NCBI RefSeq assembly: GCF_030295765.1
Contig: NZ_AP027292.1
Coordinates: 1,364,001 to 1,428,000 of the forward strand
Length of the DNA: 64,000 nucleotides
Reading direction: 5' to 3'
DNA from: Neptuniibacter halophilus
GTDB taxonomy: Bacteria; Pseudomonadota; Gammaproteobacteria; Pseudomonadales; Balneatricaceae
In this document: positions 26,268 through 36,069 of the stretch, piece by piece
Position numbering within the stretch: the first letter of the stretch is position 1
How the letters are laid out: the number at the start of each line of letters is the position of its first letter
Position numbers and translations under genes: made by a program
The notes under the pieces: model-generated
The model's database searches: none
What the model was told of the DNA's origin: nothing
The model's input: only the letters and a program-made list of their open reading frames with translations

Positions 26268-26792
26268 TCAACGCACCCGGCCGGTCAGAGAGATAACCAA
26301 TGTCCGAACATCCTCCCCCCGACTCAGTGCAAAGGTTCCGTTAGAACCACCTGAGAGTGAGCCATCGGGCTGATAGACCAATACCTCCCCGCGGTTCCAG
26401 CTCACCCGGTTCTCCGCCTCAAATGCCTGAACACGGATCACTCTCTCTTCGGGAGAATTAAGCTGCTTGTCGCCGTTTTCATCGATGAATAACAACGCCC
26501 CCTGCCAGGTATACGACCCACTCTGAGCATACCCGCTACAGCCGCTGTTTCGATCCCAACGGCAGACCACCGCAGAAACACCACTGTGCACAGCACCTGA
26601 GCGCGCGAGTGAGAGCAAGCTGCGCAATTTTTGCTGGTCTGTTCCAAGCTGATAGTCTGTTATAAAACGGTTATAGGAGGGCACACCCACCAGCAAAAGG
26701 ATAGCAGCAACGCTCAGGGTAACCAGCAGCTCAATCAACGTAAGCCCGTCACTTCCACGCGCCGAAAAGCCTGGATTGCCCATACTATTCAT
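26268..26792 (-). CDS. fimT: FimT/GspH-family minor pseudopilin
   Basis: About 174 residues with a type III prepilin signal (GLTLIELLVTLS: Gly-1, Glu5) and hydrophobic helix, then the GspH-type beta domain including VCRWDRNSGC and the loop IDENGDKQLNSPEE. Cleaved by PilD and assembled at the pilus tip/priming complex; FimT relatives also bind DNA in competence. It is last in the operon. Start is either 26792, overlapping the pilE stop, or 26783 just after it. Confidence 0.85.
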   Translation of the reverse strand: MNSMGNPGFSARGSDGLTLIELLVTLSVAAILLLVGVPSYNRFITDYQLGTDQQKLRSLLSLARSGAVHSGVSAVVCRWDRNSGCSGYAQSGSYTWQGALLFIDENGDKQLNSPEERVIRVQAFEAENRVSWNRGEVLVYQPDGSLSGGSNGTFALSRGEDVRTLVISLTGRVR

Positions 26793-27204
26793 CCCAGCAC
26801 CGGGAACCGATACCCGTTGCTGCCCGGCGTCCCAGATGATCATAGATCAGCGAGCCACAGGGATCATCCGCCTGCCCGCCGATTGGCTGTGCCCGTAAAG
26901 TAAAAGAGTCAGGCTGAAGGACTGTCAGATCTATAGCATAGAACTTCGGATTTCCCTCCTTAGGCGATTTATCGAAAGGCAAAGCCAGCAACGCGCCGCT
27001 GGCAACATACCGCCCCTGAAGGGTGTAACCTCGCTCCAGCCACTGAGCCAGCTCGAGGAGATCACCCTGCGCGGCAGTACGCCTTGCTTCCTGCACATAA
27101 CGCAGATAAGAGGGGTAAGCAACGGCGCTGATGATCCCGAGCACAGCCACCACAATCATCAGTTCAATCAGAGAAAAGCCACAGAATTTACGCACAGGAC
27201 TCAC
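26785..27204 (-). CDS. pilE: PilE-type minor pilin
   Basis: 139 residues, prepilin motif FCGFSLIELMIVVAVLG (Gly-1, Glu5), long helix, then a small pilin domain with a C-terminal Cys pair (CGSLIYDHLG...CWDE). In P. aeruginosa PilE joins the PilVWX-Y1 priming subcomplex to the main pilus. GTG start overlaps the PilY1 stop (GTGA). Confidence 0.9.
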   Translation of the reverse strand: MSPVRKFCGFSLIELMIVVAVLGIISAVAYPSYLRYVQEARRTAAQGDLLELAQWLERGYTLQGRYVASGALLALPFDKSPKEGNPKFYAIDLTVLQPDSFTLRAQPIGGQADDPCGSLIYDHLGRRAATGIGSRCWDE

Positions 27205-30200
27205 CGGATCTGCAGCCAGGACTGTCGGCCTAAGCGGACTCCACCAGCCACATCACGAAGCGGCACATTACCTTCTTCGTCACTGTTATAGCTTTTTCCT
27301 GAACCTTCCGTATCAAGGATAACTGGCGAATCCATTAATCCAGCCTGATTTTTGACTGCTGAAGAGGCCTGATCTTTAACTCCATCAGCATCTGTATCCA
27401 ACCAGTCATTCTTGTCGATCCTGCCATCACCGTTGAGGTCAAAAACACCCCTCTCAATCACCTTTCCGGTCTGCGGCTCAAACGCAAAACTCCAGCTTTT
27501 GCCACCAAATTCACAGATGGAGGTATTCGGAACCAGTGTATTCAGGTGAACTACTTCGTCATACAACAGCGCATCGGCGACCACCCTCTCACCGGGGTAG
27601 TTCAGACTGTTAAAATCCAGATACCAACCCCGTTTACTGTTGTAATTAACCGGGTAATTACTCAAGGCCCGGGCATCATCCGTATAGCCGGTATCGGAGG
27701 CCAGCGCTTCGTAGGTAATTTCCTGATGCTGCAAGTCTGAGCGTTCAACCGGCGTCTTGCCCAGATCCTGAATGCCATAGTAGCTCTGCACCTGCGAGGT
27801 GTCGGTATTATCCCCCTCCGCAAAATATTGACCGGTACCAAAAAGCACCATTAAACCGCCGGATTTTGCCCGGATCACCAACGGCTTAGTGGTAATCGGT
27901 TGCGGCTTGAGACAAGGGCTCCCGGAACAGGCCTTAAACAGTGGCACAGCCTTGCCGGCCTGTTTAAAGGCCACATCCCACTGCCGGGGATCGTCCGATG
28001 AAACATCGAACTTCCACAGATTACCGTTGAGGTCACCCGCGTAGATGATGTCGGCGATACTGTCCCGGTTACTGTCTATGGCAACCGGGGTGGAGAGACC
28101 GTTACTGCCTGCGGCTCCAACCTCCTTCTGCCAGATAATTTCGCCGGTTTTCAAACCGATGATATACAGCACCGCTTTACCATGGGTACTGCTATAGCCA
28201 TTACCGAGAATCACCCCCCAGTCATTGTTGCCGGTGCCACCATCCGATTTAAGCTTAACCACTGCGGGGCGGGCAAAGGTATACCCGAGGTCGGCAAAGC
28301 TTTTTCCATTGGGGTCTGTGTCAGCCGCCGTATAGTCCCAGAGAATATCCTCCTCTGCGAATGCTTCCGGGTTGGATACATCCAGCGCAAACACGCCTTT
28401 CCCGCCAGCCCCCAGCGTGCCGACCAGCGCGCTCCCCCAGCGGCCACCACTCTCATTGGCAGCGCCCTCAAACGGTATAAATGCATCTCCGATTACCGCG
28501 CTGTTATTGACATAAAATCGATGGTTGTAATCAGGATCCGGAAGCTGATGGAGCTGATCGTGCAGGGCACGCGGGATGTAAGAAAACAGCTCTTTCCCTT
28601 CGCAGGCCTGAGTATCAGGATTACAATCAGGCCCCATTTCCCCGTCTGCAAGAAAGCCATGCAGCATTCCATCATTCGCCCCAACATAGATCATCGCAGG
28701 ACGTCCACCCTTCTCTCCTTTATCCGCATCCCCCCCGGCCAGATAGTCATCATAGGTGGACAAACCAGCCTCAGTTTCCAGAGCAAAATACCCTACACTC
28801 TCATCTGTGGTATAAACCGGTCTGGAATTAACAATATCGCCTAACCGGCTCCCACGACTGCGATACAAACTGCCTTCAAGGCTTGAATCCCCCCTCAGGT
28901 AGTGCACCGCAGCTTCATCCAACCCGGCCGCCGCCAGCGTTGCTGCAGCCTCTTCCCAACTGAATTCAACACCTCCTGCTCGTGGCTGATCCGATGTATA
29001 GATCTTTCGAAGGTGGGCAGCAGGTATCAGTTCCGCACTGTTCCACAGGAATCCATCGGGCGCACCCGTCTCGGGATTCAAACGGTAAGCTAACAGCTCA
29101 CCACTCCAGTCGCTGGTATTAAAGCGGACCTGATATAACTTTGAATGGCTATTCAGCCGGGAAGAATTTGTCGCCACTGAAGCAGAAGAGGAGGTGCGCG
29201 CAATAATACTCTTGATCGCCCCGTTCAGAGCGGCCTCCAGCGCATCAGGCGAGCGAGCCGACAGGAATTCGCCCCGGCCATTCCAGGCGGCGTGCCGCAT
29301 GTCATCGATGGTCGTATCCTGCAGCCTCACAGGGGTAGGCCATGGGAAGCTGTCTTCATCAGGCCCGGGGTTACGATCGAGGGTTCCATTAACCCCAAAG
29401 GCAACCGTGTAAGTCACCATATGCTGTTGCTTATTTGTATCTCGCGGCGATATATGGACTTTATCATCGAGACCGGGCATCAAATCCCGCTCATAGTAGT
29501 GCATCGCCACATCCGCCAGCGTACCCGATTGCCCCGGTTCTTTATCAGCATAACTGCCGCCATCATAGGCGCTGCTGTTATCACTGTCGGCATTCCCTAT
29601 TGCAGGTGCCACTGTGCTGGTCCAGGCACCATCAGACATCAGGATCGCAAAATTTTTCTGGCACTCTCCTCCCTTCTCAGCAGGAAGAATCGGCGATACC
29701 TGTGGTGTTGAAAATAACCCGGCGGGCTGTTTATTTTCAAAATACTGACCAACCTGATCCAGTTTGTGACGGAGCGCAGTCCCACCGGAGTAATAGTTCT
29801 TTAGAATCCCTTCCTTAATTTGCTCCCGATTGCTTTGATCCCGCATATCTGCGACAGGATAGCCCTCAATCCCCCTGAGATTCAGGGTACTGAGCCCCAT
29901 TCTGGCTCTGGAGTTATCCACAATAGGAAGCATCACTTTTTTAAGAATGTTTCCCCTTTTACGGTAATAGGTGTACCAGTTCGCAAAATTTGTTCGCTCC
30001 TCGGGTGTCATTTTATCTACCGTAATGAAATCCCGCTCATAGTCATAGCCGGGTAATGTCGGGTCAGGGCATTCTCCTTTGTCAAACACACCATCGCCAT
30101 CCTTATCATCCCATTCACTGTAGCCACGCTTTAAATTTACGCTGGGAAGGGAGATACCATCATTGTAATAAGAGCCGATGTAAGCTTGCGTCAGGTCAGT

Positions 30201-30638
30201 GGTTTCTGTTGGATCATAAGGATTTTCCCGAGCAGCCGTAATCGACTGATCGTCAAAGGCAATCCCCTCTTTATCTTTTCCCAACCAAGGGGTGTAAATA
30301 ACGTTGTTGTTGAAATACAGATGGTTATAACCAGCGCAGGTTTTCAGAATTGCTCCCTGATTATCAGGCAGGGGATATGGAAAAGCATGCAGCTCATTAG
30401 CCCACCACCTGTCCTTTTGACTCTTTGCCAGGGCCGGATATTCCGCTTCAGCCTCATTGGCATGAATCACGCTGTAGCTCATACTTCCGGAATCATCGAG
30501 CATAAAAAATATATTCGGCTGCACAGAGACATTCACCGAGAGCGGGTGATCAGCGATAGCCCCCTGGGTTTTATTCGGTATAAGCAGTACGAGTGGCAAT
30601 ACAACATGCGAGAGCCGGGTTATGCTGTCCTTATTCAT
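27201..30638 (-). CDS. pilY1: PilY1-type type IV pilus tip adhesin
   Basis: 1145 residues with signal peptide. A von Willebrand A-like region carries the MIDAS core DxSxS (Asp48, Ser50, Ser52 in LDDSGSM). A perfect EF-hand-type loop DKDGDGVFDKGE (178-189) is inserted within it. The C-terminal half is a beta-propeller (GANDGMLHGF, YIPRAL motifs) with the calcium loop DSNRDSIAD, and two more D-rich loops near the end (DLNGDGRIDKND, DTDADGVKD). PilY1 is calcium-dependent, primes assembly with PilVWX, and mediates adhesion and surface sensing. Located between pilX and pilE. Confidence 0.95.
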   Translation of the reverse strand: MNKDSITRLSHVVLPLVLLIPNKTQGAIADHPLSVNVSVQPNIFFMLDDSGSMSYSVIHANEAEAEYPALAKSQKDRWWANELHAFPYPLPDNQGAILKTCAGYNHLYFNNNVIYTPWLGKDKEGIAFDDQSITAARENPYDPTETTDLTQAYIGSYYNDGISLPSVNLKRGYSEWDDKDGDGVFDKGECPDPTLPGYDYERDFITVDKMTPEERTNFANWYTYYRKRGNILKKVMLPIVDNSRARMGLSTLNLRGIEGYPVADMRDQSNREQIKEGILKNYYSGGTALRHKLDQVGQYFENKQPAGLFSTPQVSPILPAEKGGECQKNFAILMSDGAWTSTVAPAIGNADSDNSSAYDGGSYADKEPGQSGTLADVAMHYYERDLMPGLDDKVHISPRDTNKQQHMVTYTVAFGVNGTLDRNPGPDEDSFPWPTPVRLQDTTIDDMRHAAWNGRGEFLSARSPDALEAALNGAIKSIIARTSSSASVATNSSRLNSHSKLYQVRFNTSDWSGELLAYRLNPETGAPDGFLWNSAELIPAAHLRKIYTSDQPRAGGVEFSWEEAAATLAAAGLDEAAVHYLRGDSSLEGSLYRSRGSRLGDIVNSRPVYTTDESVGYFALETEAGLSTYDDYLAGGDADKGEKGGRPAMIYVGANDGMLHGFLADGEMGPDCNPDTQACEGKELFSYIPRALHDQLHQLPDPDYNHRFYVNNSAVIGDAFIPFEGAANESGGRWGSALVGTLGAGGKGVFALDVSNPEAFAEEDILWDYTAADTDPNGKSFADLGYTFARPAVVKLKSDGGTGNNDWGVILGNGYSSTHGKAVLYIIGLKTGEIIWQKEVGAAGSNGLSTPVAIDSNRDSIADIIYAGDLNGNLWKFDVSSDDPRQWDVAFKQAGKAVPLFKACSGSPCLKPQPITTKPLVIRAKSGGLMVLFGTGQYFAEGDNTDTSQVQSYYGIQDLGKTPVERSDLQHQEITYEALASDTGYTDDARALSNYPVNYNSKRGWYLDFNSLNYPGERVVADALLYDEVVHLNTLVPNTSICEFGGKSWSFAFEPQTGKVIERGVFDLNGDGRIDKNDWLDTDADGVKDQASSAVKNQAGLMDSPVILDTEGSGKSYNSDEEGNVPLRDVAGGVRLGRQSWLQIR

Positions 30639-30647
30639 AATCCCTAC

Positions 30648-31145
30648 CTAGTATTTGAAAATGGTCTGCAGGATCACTTCTGTATTGCGATTCAAACCGG
30701 CGGAGCGTGATGTCACGCGGTAAAAGCGACGCGCTCGTTCAGGCTGATTCAGCTCAAGACTCCCTTCAGGAGCAGGACCATAGTCCTCGATGATATAAGC
30801 GGGGCTTTGTTCCAGCTCCTGAAACCCAACCCCGGTATAGGCCCTGACCTCGTTGCCGGCCCAATCAACCTCAAGCCAAACAGGCGCCCCTGTCCTGGCG
30901 GGCTGGAAAAACCCGTCACTGCCATCAAATGCGGGTAAATTGCCAGCTTTTATCAACGCTTCACCCTCCAGTAATGCGGCCTCTGCGGCCTGAAAGGCAA
31001 TGTTACGACTGCGGGCATTACCGGCGATTTTTTCCTCCATGCTCACCACCTCCATACCGGCCAGACCTATGACGGTAAGTATCAACAGGAAGATCATACT
31101 GATAATCAGGGTCGCGCCATTTTGCGTGTCGGACGGATGCTTCAT
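30648..31145 (-). CDS. pilX: PilX minor pilin
   Basis: 165 residues, N-terminal GATLIISMIFLLILTVIGLAG helix (PilX type, lacking Glu5 as is common in this family), then MEEKIAGNARSRNIAFQAAEAAL and a small globular domain. Start overlaps the pilW stop (ATGA). Part of the PilVWX-Y1 priming complex. Confidence 0.92.
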   Translation of the reverse strand: MKHPSDTQNGATLIISMIFLLILTVIGLAGMEVVSMEEKIAGNARSRNIAFQAAEAALLEGEALIKAGNLPAFDGSDGFFQPARTGAPVWLEVDWAGNEVRAYTGVGFQELEQSPAYIIEDYGPAPEGSLELNQPERARRFYRVTSRSAGLNRNTEVILQTIFKY

Positions 31146-32188
31146 AGCAGCTTATTCCTCAAAGCAATGGTACTGCTGAACACCTTACGCAGACGGCCAT
31201 CATCAAAGCGCTGTTGAACCCCGTTGAAGTGCAATATCTGAGGCGCTTTGGCAATATTATTCCGGGTAGTTTGCAGCAACAGGCTGACCCGTACACTGAC
31301 AATCTCATCCCTGTCTGCGACCCGGTCGAAAGGGATATACCGGTTGGCAGTACCGTCTTTATCGGTGTCTTCACCATAGAGGATCTGCATATCCTCAACC
31401 CCTTCGACCAGCTCATTGGATCTGAGAACCGGAATTCCCGATACTCGCTGTATGCTCTGGCGATAGAGGGACGTCCCCTCTCTGTCGTTAGCTGCGATGA
31501 AATACCGGGCAAATTTCAGGCGCCGCACCGTCCCTAGATTGAAAGCATATTGCTCCCCCAGAGTTGAGCTGCAATCGACATCGGGCCCCAGCCCTTTAGA
31601 GCAATTCCCTATTGAACTCCCATTGCCTGAATTGTGGACAATCGTATTCCCGGGGTTATCCGGCCCGGACATCATAAAAATTGCCGAGTGACTGCAATCC
31701 GTTGCAACCAGAACCTCACCCGGGCTGAATGCATGGTTTTCTTCGCAGTGCATGACTGCTGAGGCGGGATTATGGGTGCGTATAACACAACTTTCGCTGC
31801 CTGCATAACGAACCTCCAGCAGATCGGAACCGGGAACTGTCGTTCTGCTACCGAAACGCACAGAGCCAAGGTCGTTCTGACCATTGATTCCTGGCTCCAG
31901 ATCGAGGTAATCAACAGGCTGGGAACCATCTGTGCGTATGATATTTGTTTGGGAGGTATAGGCGCTGCAACCACTGTACCCCGTTAAGCGCAGATCACGG
32001 GTAAGTAGCGCCATTGCAATCCGGCCATTATCCTGCAAATTGGCCAGAGCCATATTAACGCTGTAGGTTACGGAGCTACTGCTGAAAATCTGCAGCACGC
32101 CCGCCATGAGTAACAGCCCCAGCAACAGAGCAATCATCAGCTCGACTAAACTGAACCCCGCCTGATGACTGATGCGGTATCCCTTCAT
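31142..32188 (-). CDS. pilW: PilW minor pilin
   Basis: 348 residues, prepilin motif GFSLVELMIALLLGLLLMAG, then the large PilW domain with several Cys and the loop DTDKDGTANRYIP typical of PilW proteins. Start overlaps the pilV stop (ATGA). Works with PilV, PilX and PilY1 at the pilus tip. Confidence 0.92.
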   Translation of the reverse strand: MKGYRISHQAGFSLVELMIALLLGLLLMAGVLQIFSSSSVTYSVNMALANLQDNGRIAMALLTRDLRLTGYSGCSAYTSQTNIIRTDGSQPVDYLDLEPGINGQNDLGSVRFGSRTTVPGSDLLEVRYAGSESCVIRTHNPASAVMHCEENHAFSPGEVLVATDCSHSAIFMMSGPDNPGNTIVHNSGNGSSIGNCSKGLGPDVDCSSTLGEQYAFNLGTVRRLKFARYFIAANDREGTSLYRQSIQRVSGIPVLRSNELVEGVEDMQILYGEDTDKDGTANRYIPFDRVADRDEIVSVRVSLLLQTTRNNIAKAPQILHFNGVQQRFDDGRLRKVFSSTIALRNKLL

Positions 32189-32691
32189 AGCTGCGCACTC
32201 ACAGCAAATTGAGTGATAGGTGAAGTGCGGTCGCCCCTGCCATCATGCCACCAGATATAAACAACGACCGGGTTAGCTGAATCATTCGCATCACAATCAG
32301 GCTGGCCCGGCTGATCGCCTGCCAGATTGCTGCGACATATTCTGCCTGCACCGTTTGCCAGTTCATCCCCGAGACGAGTCTGCCATTCTGCCAGATCATT
32401 TACAGCCATCTCCGCCGCGCTGCAACCACTCACCGGTCCGCTATAACTCATACAGTGGCTATGGGTTACCCCTTGTTCATTAAAATAGCTTCCCCGCGAT
32501 ACCGCTTCCCTGTTCGCCCGCATCCGGTCGATAATGTCATAAGCCAGCAACGTGGCCTGACTGCGCATATATGCGCTCTGGTTCAGCTTCAGCGAATTTA
32601 GCTGCATCGCCGCGAGCCCTAGCAAACCCACGCTCAATACCACCAGCGCAATCATGACCTCAAGCAGGTTAAAGCCGGACTGTTTAGTCAT
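32185..32691 (-). CDS. pilV: PilV minor pilin
   Basis: 168 residues, prepilin motif GFNLLEVMIALVVLSVGLLGLAAMQ and normal PilV length. First gene of the downstream minor-pilin operon (pilV-W-X-Y1-E-fimT), which follows a 407-base gap. Confidence 0.92.
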   Translation of the reverse strand: MTKQSGFNLLEVMIALVVLSVGLLGLAAMQLNSLKLNQSAYMRSQATLLAYDIIDRMRANREAVSRGSYFNEQGVTHSHCMSYSGPVSGCSAAEMAVNDLAEWQTRLGDELANGAGRICRSNLAGDQPGQPDCDANDSANPVVVYIWWHDGRGDRTSPITQFAVSAQL

Positions 32692-32875
32692 CGATACTCC
32701 CTATCCTATGAATACAGTTAACCTGAACAGGCTCAGCAAACGACAAACAGCCGGGTTTCTGAACACTGATAACGCCAATGCCGACAACCGGCCACAGATC
32801 CCATTCCCGCATTAAACTGACCAGGCCATACACGAATGTTCGCGCGGCAGGGAAACTACAATAAAGTATAGCCTT

Positions 32876-33004
32876 ATGGCGCTCAAAATAAATAGATCAC
32901 TACCAAAAAAGAAGACATCGTACTCTGATATCTACAGAGCATACGCACTAACGGGTGATAGAAATTCAGAAGCACCTGAAATTCTGGAAGAGCTCAATCG
33001 CTGA
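32876..33004 (+). other. 42-codon open frame between the pilin operons
   Basis: ATG to TGA, encoding a basic then acidic 42-residue peptide (MALKINRSLPKKK start, APEILEELNR end). No clear ribosome-binding site and no recognisable family. Possible small gene, possibly chance. Confidence 0.25.
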
Positions 33005-33037
33005 ATATGAAGGAAAATAAATCGCAGAAACGAATCG

Positions 33038-33065
33038 GCCCCTGCTAAAGCAGAGGCCGATTTAG
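33038..33065 (-). terminator. terminator after the upstream minor-pilin operon
   Basis: Minus strand: ATCGGCCTCTGC-ttta-GCAGGGGCCGAT, fully paired with one U-G, 34 bases after the stop, but with a poor T-run (TCGTTTC). Confidence 0.6.
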
Positions 33066-33098
33066 GTCTAAATAAGCCGATCCTGATCGATCGACTGA

Positions 33099-34829
33099 TT
33101 ATGGCGTGTCGGTCACTATAATATCGAAAGGAATATCCACATCGCCGGAGATTGGAGGGTATTCGCCTACACCGGCAGGGTCATCAAATACGATGGTATC
33201 TGGCGCAAAATCAAGCGATGAGGCAGCACCTGAGGCCATACTGATACTGATCGTACCGGTCCAGTTGTAATCAACGAAGCAGCGATACTGAATCGATTGA
33301 GTCGATTCTTCTTCAAGCACACACTCCTGAGCATTATCAGGCAGCGGAGTCAGACCCACTGAAATATCAGGCTTCAACGTGGTTGCATCGTCGCTGGCCC
33401 CTGAGACATCCAGGAAACCGTTAATCTCATAGGTCTTATTTACATATCCAAGAATAATCTCTTCATGGGGAATCTCTACCTCTTCACCACCCGAAGCAAC
33501 ATTCAGATATCCAAAGTTATCATTGCTTTGATCCGGGTAGCCTGACAAGTTGTGCAGAGCCGAGCTAAACAGCGGTTCATCGCCTTTACCACCTGTTGCC
33601 TGATCACAAACCGAGTACAAACTACCGGACCCTGTAGGCGTATCATCGGTAATAACAAAGTGCTGATTCTCCAGATTACCGGCCGTATTGGTTGGTCCGG
33701 GAACCTGAACCGTATTCTTATCGATCTCGCTATAGGTGTAGTAATAACCAAAGCCCGGATTGGCCGTCGAAGAAGCCAGATAAGGACCTGAACCTGCATC
33801 CGTAGTAAAACGGACCAGACCTGACTGACCGATAATAGCAGCAGCGTAATTAGTTCCGGCAACAGAGGCCGGATTTACCAGATAATATTTATACTCTCTG
33901 GGGGACAAGCATACAGAGTCAGCAGGCTTACCACTGTTTTCCAAGGCCAGAATCAGCGTAATGGTGCCGTACCAGCCTTTACCAAAGAGACAGGTATAGG
34001 CCGCCTGAGTACCAACTTGATAAACGGCACAGCCACCACCTTCAGAGGTCAGGACGTTGGGAGCGGCCGCTACATCATCAAAATCATTATCCGGCCCATC
34101 ATGAAAGTAGATATTACCGGTGATTTTGAAGATGGGACTGGTTGTATCGACCAGTTCGATAACAGAAACCACTTGGTCACAAGTATTACCACCATCTGTA
34201 CATTCAGCATCGGTGACCTTAATGCCATATTTGTCGTCACCAAGCGAGACCCAGTCACCCACCTCTTTACTGGCATCATGAGCCACATCGGTTGTAACTC
34301 GTGCAATTGCAATCGCAGCACCGCTTGGGCGCTCAATATCACCAATGTTAGCCCCGCCCCCGACACCGGCCTGATCATTGTTATCCAGAGACTCATCGGG
34401 ATCGTTCCAAACAAAGCGGCTACTCAGGGAAACCGATGCTGCATTCCCTCTGGGGTCCTGCCAACTGATAATGGAAGAGAGTTCATAGTGATCTTCAAAG
34501 CTGGTAGCCGCCGCGCTGGCCGGGGTCAGGGTTGTAACGTCCAGATCCAATGTATAGGTGGTATTACCAACCGCCAAAGACGCCGGGTAATCCAGCAAAG
34601 CCTGAGCCGCCATACTGGCGTAGCCGTTTAACAGAACAATATTGCGCTGTTCTTCCAATTCATTTTCAGCAAGTTTCAGGGCTACAGCACGCGCTTTAGA
34701 ATCGCCGGATTCTCTGACTAACTCGCTCTGAAACATCGCGGCCCCAAGCAAGCCCACTGCAATAATAACAAAGGCGATCAGTGCTTCAATAAGGGTAAAA
34801 CCGCTTTGAGGTGCTCGTAAAACTTTCAT
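33099..34829 (-). CDS. very large PilV-like minor pilin with duplicated C-terminal domains
   Basis: 576 residues, more than three times the usual PilV length. The N-terminus is a normal prepilin (GFTLIEALIAFVIIAVGLLG; Gly-1, Glu5). After a PilV-like region (to about 155) come two diverged copies of a beta-rich unit. Copy A (about 230-300) has ITGN, CAVY, YTCLF, WYGTITL; copy B (about 470-540) has INGF, CVLE, YRCFV, NWTGTISI. Such modular extension suggests an adhesive tip subunit. It is the last gene of an operon with no PilY1, so it may take that place. Function inferred. Confidence 0.8.
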   Translation of the reverse strand: MKVLRAPQSGFTLIEALIAFVIIAVGLLGAAMFQSELVRESGDSKARAVALKLAENELEEQRNIVLLNGYASMAAQALLDYPASLAVGNTTYTLDLDVTTLTPASAAATSFEDHYELSSIISWQDPRGNAASVSLSSRFVWNDPDESLDNNDQAGVGGGANIGDIERPSGAAIAIARVTTDVAHDASKEVGDWVSLGDDKYGIKVTDAECTDGGNTCDQVVSVIELVDTTSPIFKITGNIYFHDGPDNDFDDVAAAPNVLTSEGGGCAVYQVGTQAAYTCLFGKGWYGTITLILALENSGKPADSVCLSPREYKYYLVNPASVAGTNYAAAIIGQSGLVRFTTDAGSGPYLASSTANPGFGYYYTYSEIDKNTVQVPGPTNTAGNLENQHFVITDDTPTGSGSLYSVCDQATGGKGDEPLFSSALHNLSGYPDQSNDNFGYLNVASGGEEVEIPHEEIILGYVNKTYEINGFLDVSGASDDATTLKPDISVGLTPLPDNAQECVLEEESTQSIQYRCFVDYNWTGTISISMASGAASSLDFAPDTIVFDDPAGVGEYPPISGDVDIPFDIIVTDTP

Positions 34830-34863
34830 AACTCAGTACTCTGAAATTAATCGGTGGCGTTGG

Positions 34864-36069
34864 CTACCAGTCCTTCCAACTACCCCGTATGACCTGCATC
34901 GTCTTCAGCTTTGAAGTATTTTCTATTGTCGACTCATCATAATAAACATTCGCGGTACCGGTACCCATATCCAGCTCATTTTCCGATACGATACCACCTA
35001 CAACCGTCATTGTGCCGGCGACCTTGTCAACCCGACGCGCTACAACCACGCCATAAATGGTTGGACCACCGGTAATCTGAAGATCACCATCTGTGACAAG
35101 TACCACCGGATTCTCCCGGGTTCCGATGGTCCCGCCAGAAGGATCACCATTGAGTTTGGCATCGGTTAGATAGATCAGGTTGCCACTGATCTGGGCTGAG
35201 GTAGAGGCTTTTAACTCGTTACCGGTCATTTTCAGGGTGGCGGCTTCTGTCAGCTCATCCAGCGTTTTACCGAAAAAGTTTTGAATAAACTCCTCGGGAG
35301 TTGAACTGGATAGATTCGTATCCCCGTCAATCACATCCGGGCCTGTGGTGTTTTTGGTGGTACTTGAGATCGAATCGATATCATTCACTATGTCGAATGA
35401 CAATCCATTGTCGTAGTAGGTTGTCTCGATATAGTCCCCAAGATTGCCAGAAGTCCACCCACCACTATCATTCCAGCTTGGATCCCGAATATAGGTATCA
35501 GCCGAGCCCCAGGAGCTGATTGAGTCCCCGGACCAGATATTCAAATTGGTAAACAGGTTGTATACATTGAGGTTACCGGTTGCATCAACATACCCACGGG
35601 CCACAATGGGCAGATCGGGCGGGTTCGGTAACAATGGCACTTCACCAATCAGAACCGAGATAGTGCGTGAAATATTACCATCATCACTTTCCCCGATAGA
35701 CTCAACCTGAATCAGCGACATATCGGCAGCACTACTGATATCGCTCAAAGTGACCGAAAACTCTCCGACGCCAATAGATTCTGTGGCACCGGAAGCGCCG
35801 GACAGATCAAGAACACCATCATCATCCTGATCGAGACCAATACGAGCATAAGCGATGCCATAATCGACACCTGCCTGAGCAGCATGGAAGGCCTGCTTGG
35901 CACGGTACTCATTACCCACCACTTTTTTCTCCATAATCACCGTTTCAGAGGTGTAGAAGGAGATTCCCAATATCACAACCAGCAGTACCACAGCGGTCAA
36001 AAGGGTAGCAGCTCCGCGTTGATGAACAGGGCTACTGACGTGATCTGCTTTATTCGGCAAAAAAGTCAT
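34864..36069 (-). CDS. large PilX-like protein
   Basis: 401 residues, over twice the size of the downstream PilX. N-terminus GAATLLTAVVLLVVILGISFY followed by EKKVVGNEYRAKQAFHAAQAG is the PilX N-terminal signature. A D-rich loop DQDDDGVLD follows (about 80-90), then a long beta-rich region ending in VVLVTDGDLQITGGPTIYG and repeated short strands, as in PilX_N proteins with a C-terminal beta-solenoid-like part. Starts 20 bases inside the end of the preceding pilW-like gene. Probably a tip or priming subunit of the second pilus set. Confidence 0.8.
   Translation of the reverse strand: MTFLPNKADHVSSPVHQRGAATLLTAVVLLVVILGISFYTSETVIMEKKVVGNEYRAKQAFHAAQAGVDYGIAYARIGLDQDDDGVLDLSGASGATESIGVGEFSVTLSDISSAADMSLIQVESIGESDDGNISRTISVLIGEVPLLPNPPDLPIVARGYVDATGNLNVYNLFTNLNIWSGDSISSWGSADTYIRDPSWNDSGGWTSGNLGDYIETTYYDNGLSFDIVNDIDSISSTTKNTTGPDVIDGDTNLSSSTPEEFIQNFFGKTLDELTEAATLKMTGNELKASTSAQISGNLIYLTDAKLNGDPSGGTIGTRENPVVLVTDGDLQITGGPTIYGVVVARRVDKVAGTMTVVGGIVSENELDMGTGTANVYYDESTIENTSKLKTMQVIRGSWKDW

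Larger units (their letters stand above)
32692..33098. other. intergenic region between the two minor-pilin operons
   Basis: 407 AT-richer bases. It holds the promoter region of the downstream pilin operon (minus strand), a hairpin terminator for the upstream operon (33038-33065), and a short plus-strand open frame (32876-33004). No other gene seen. Confidence 0.6.
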
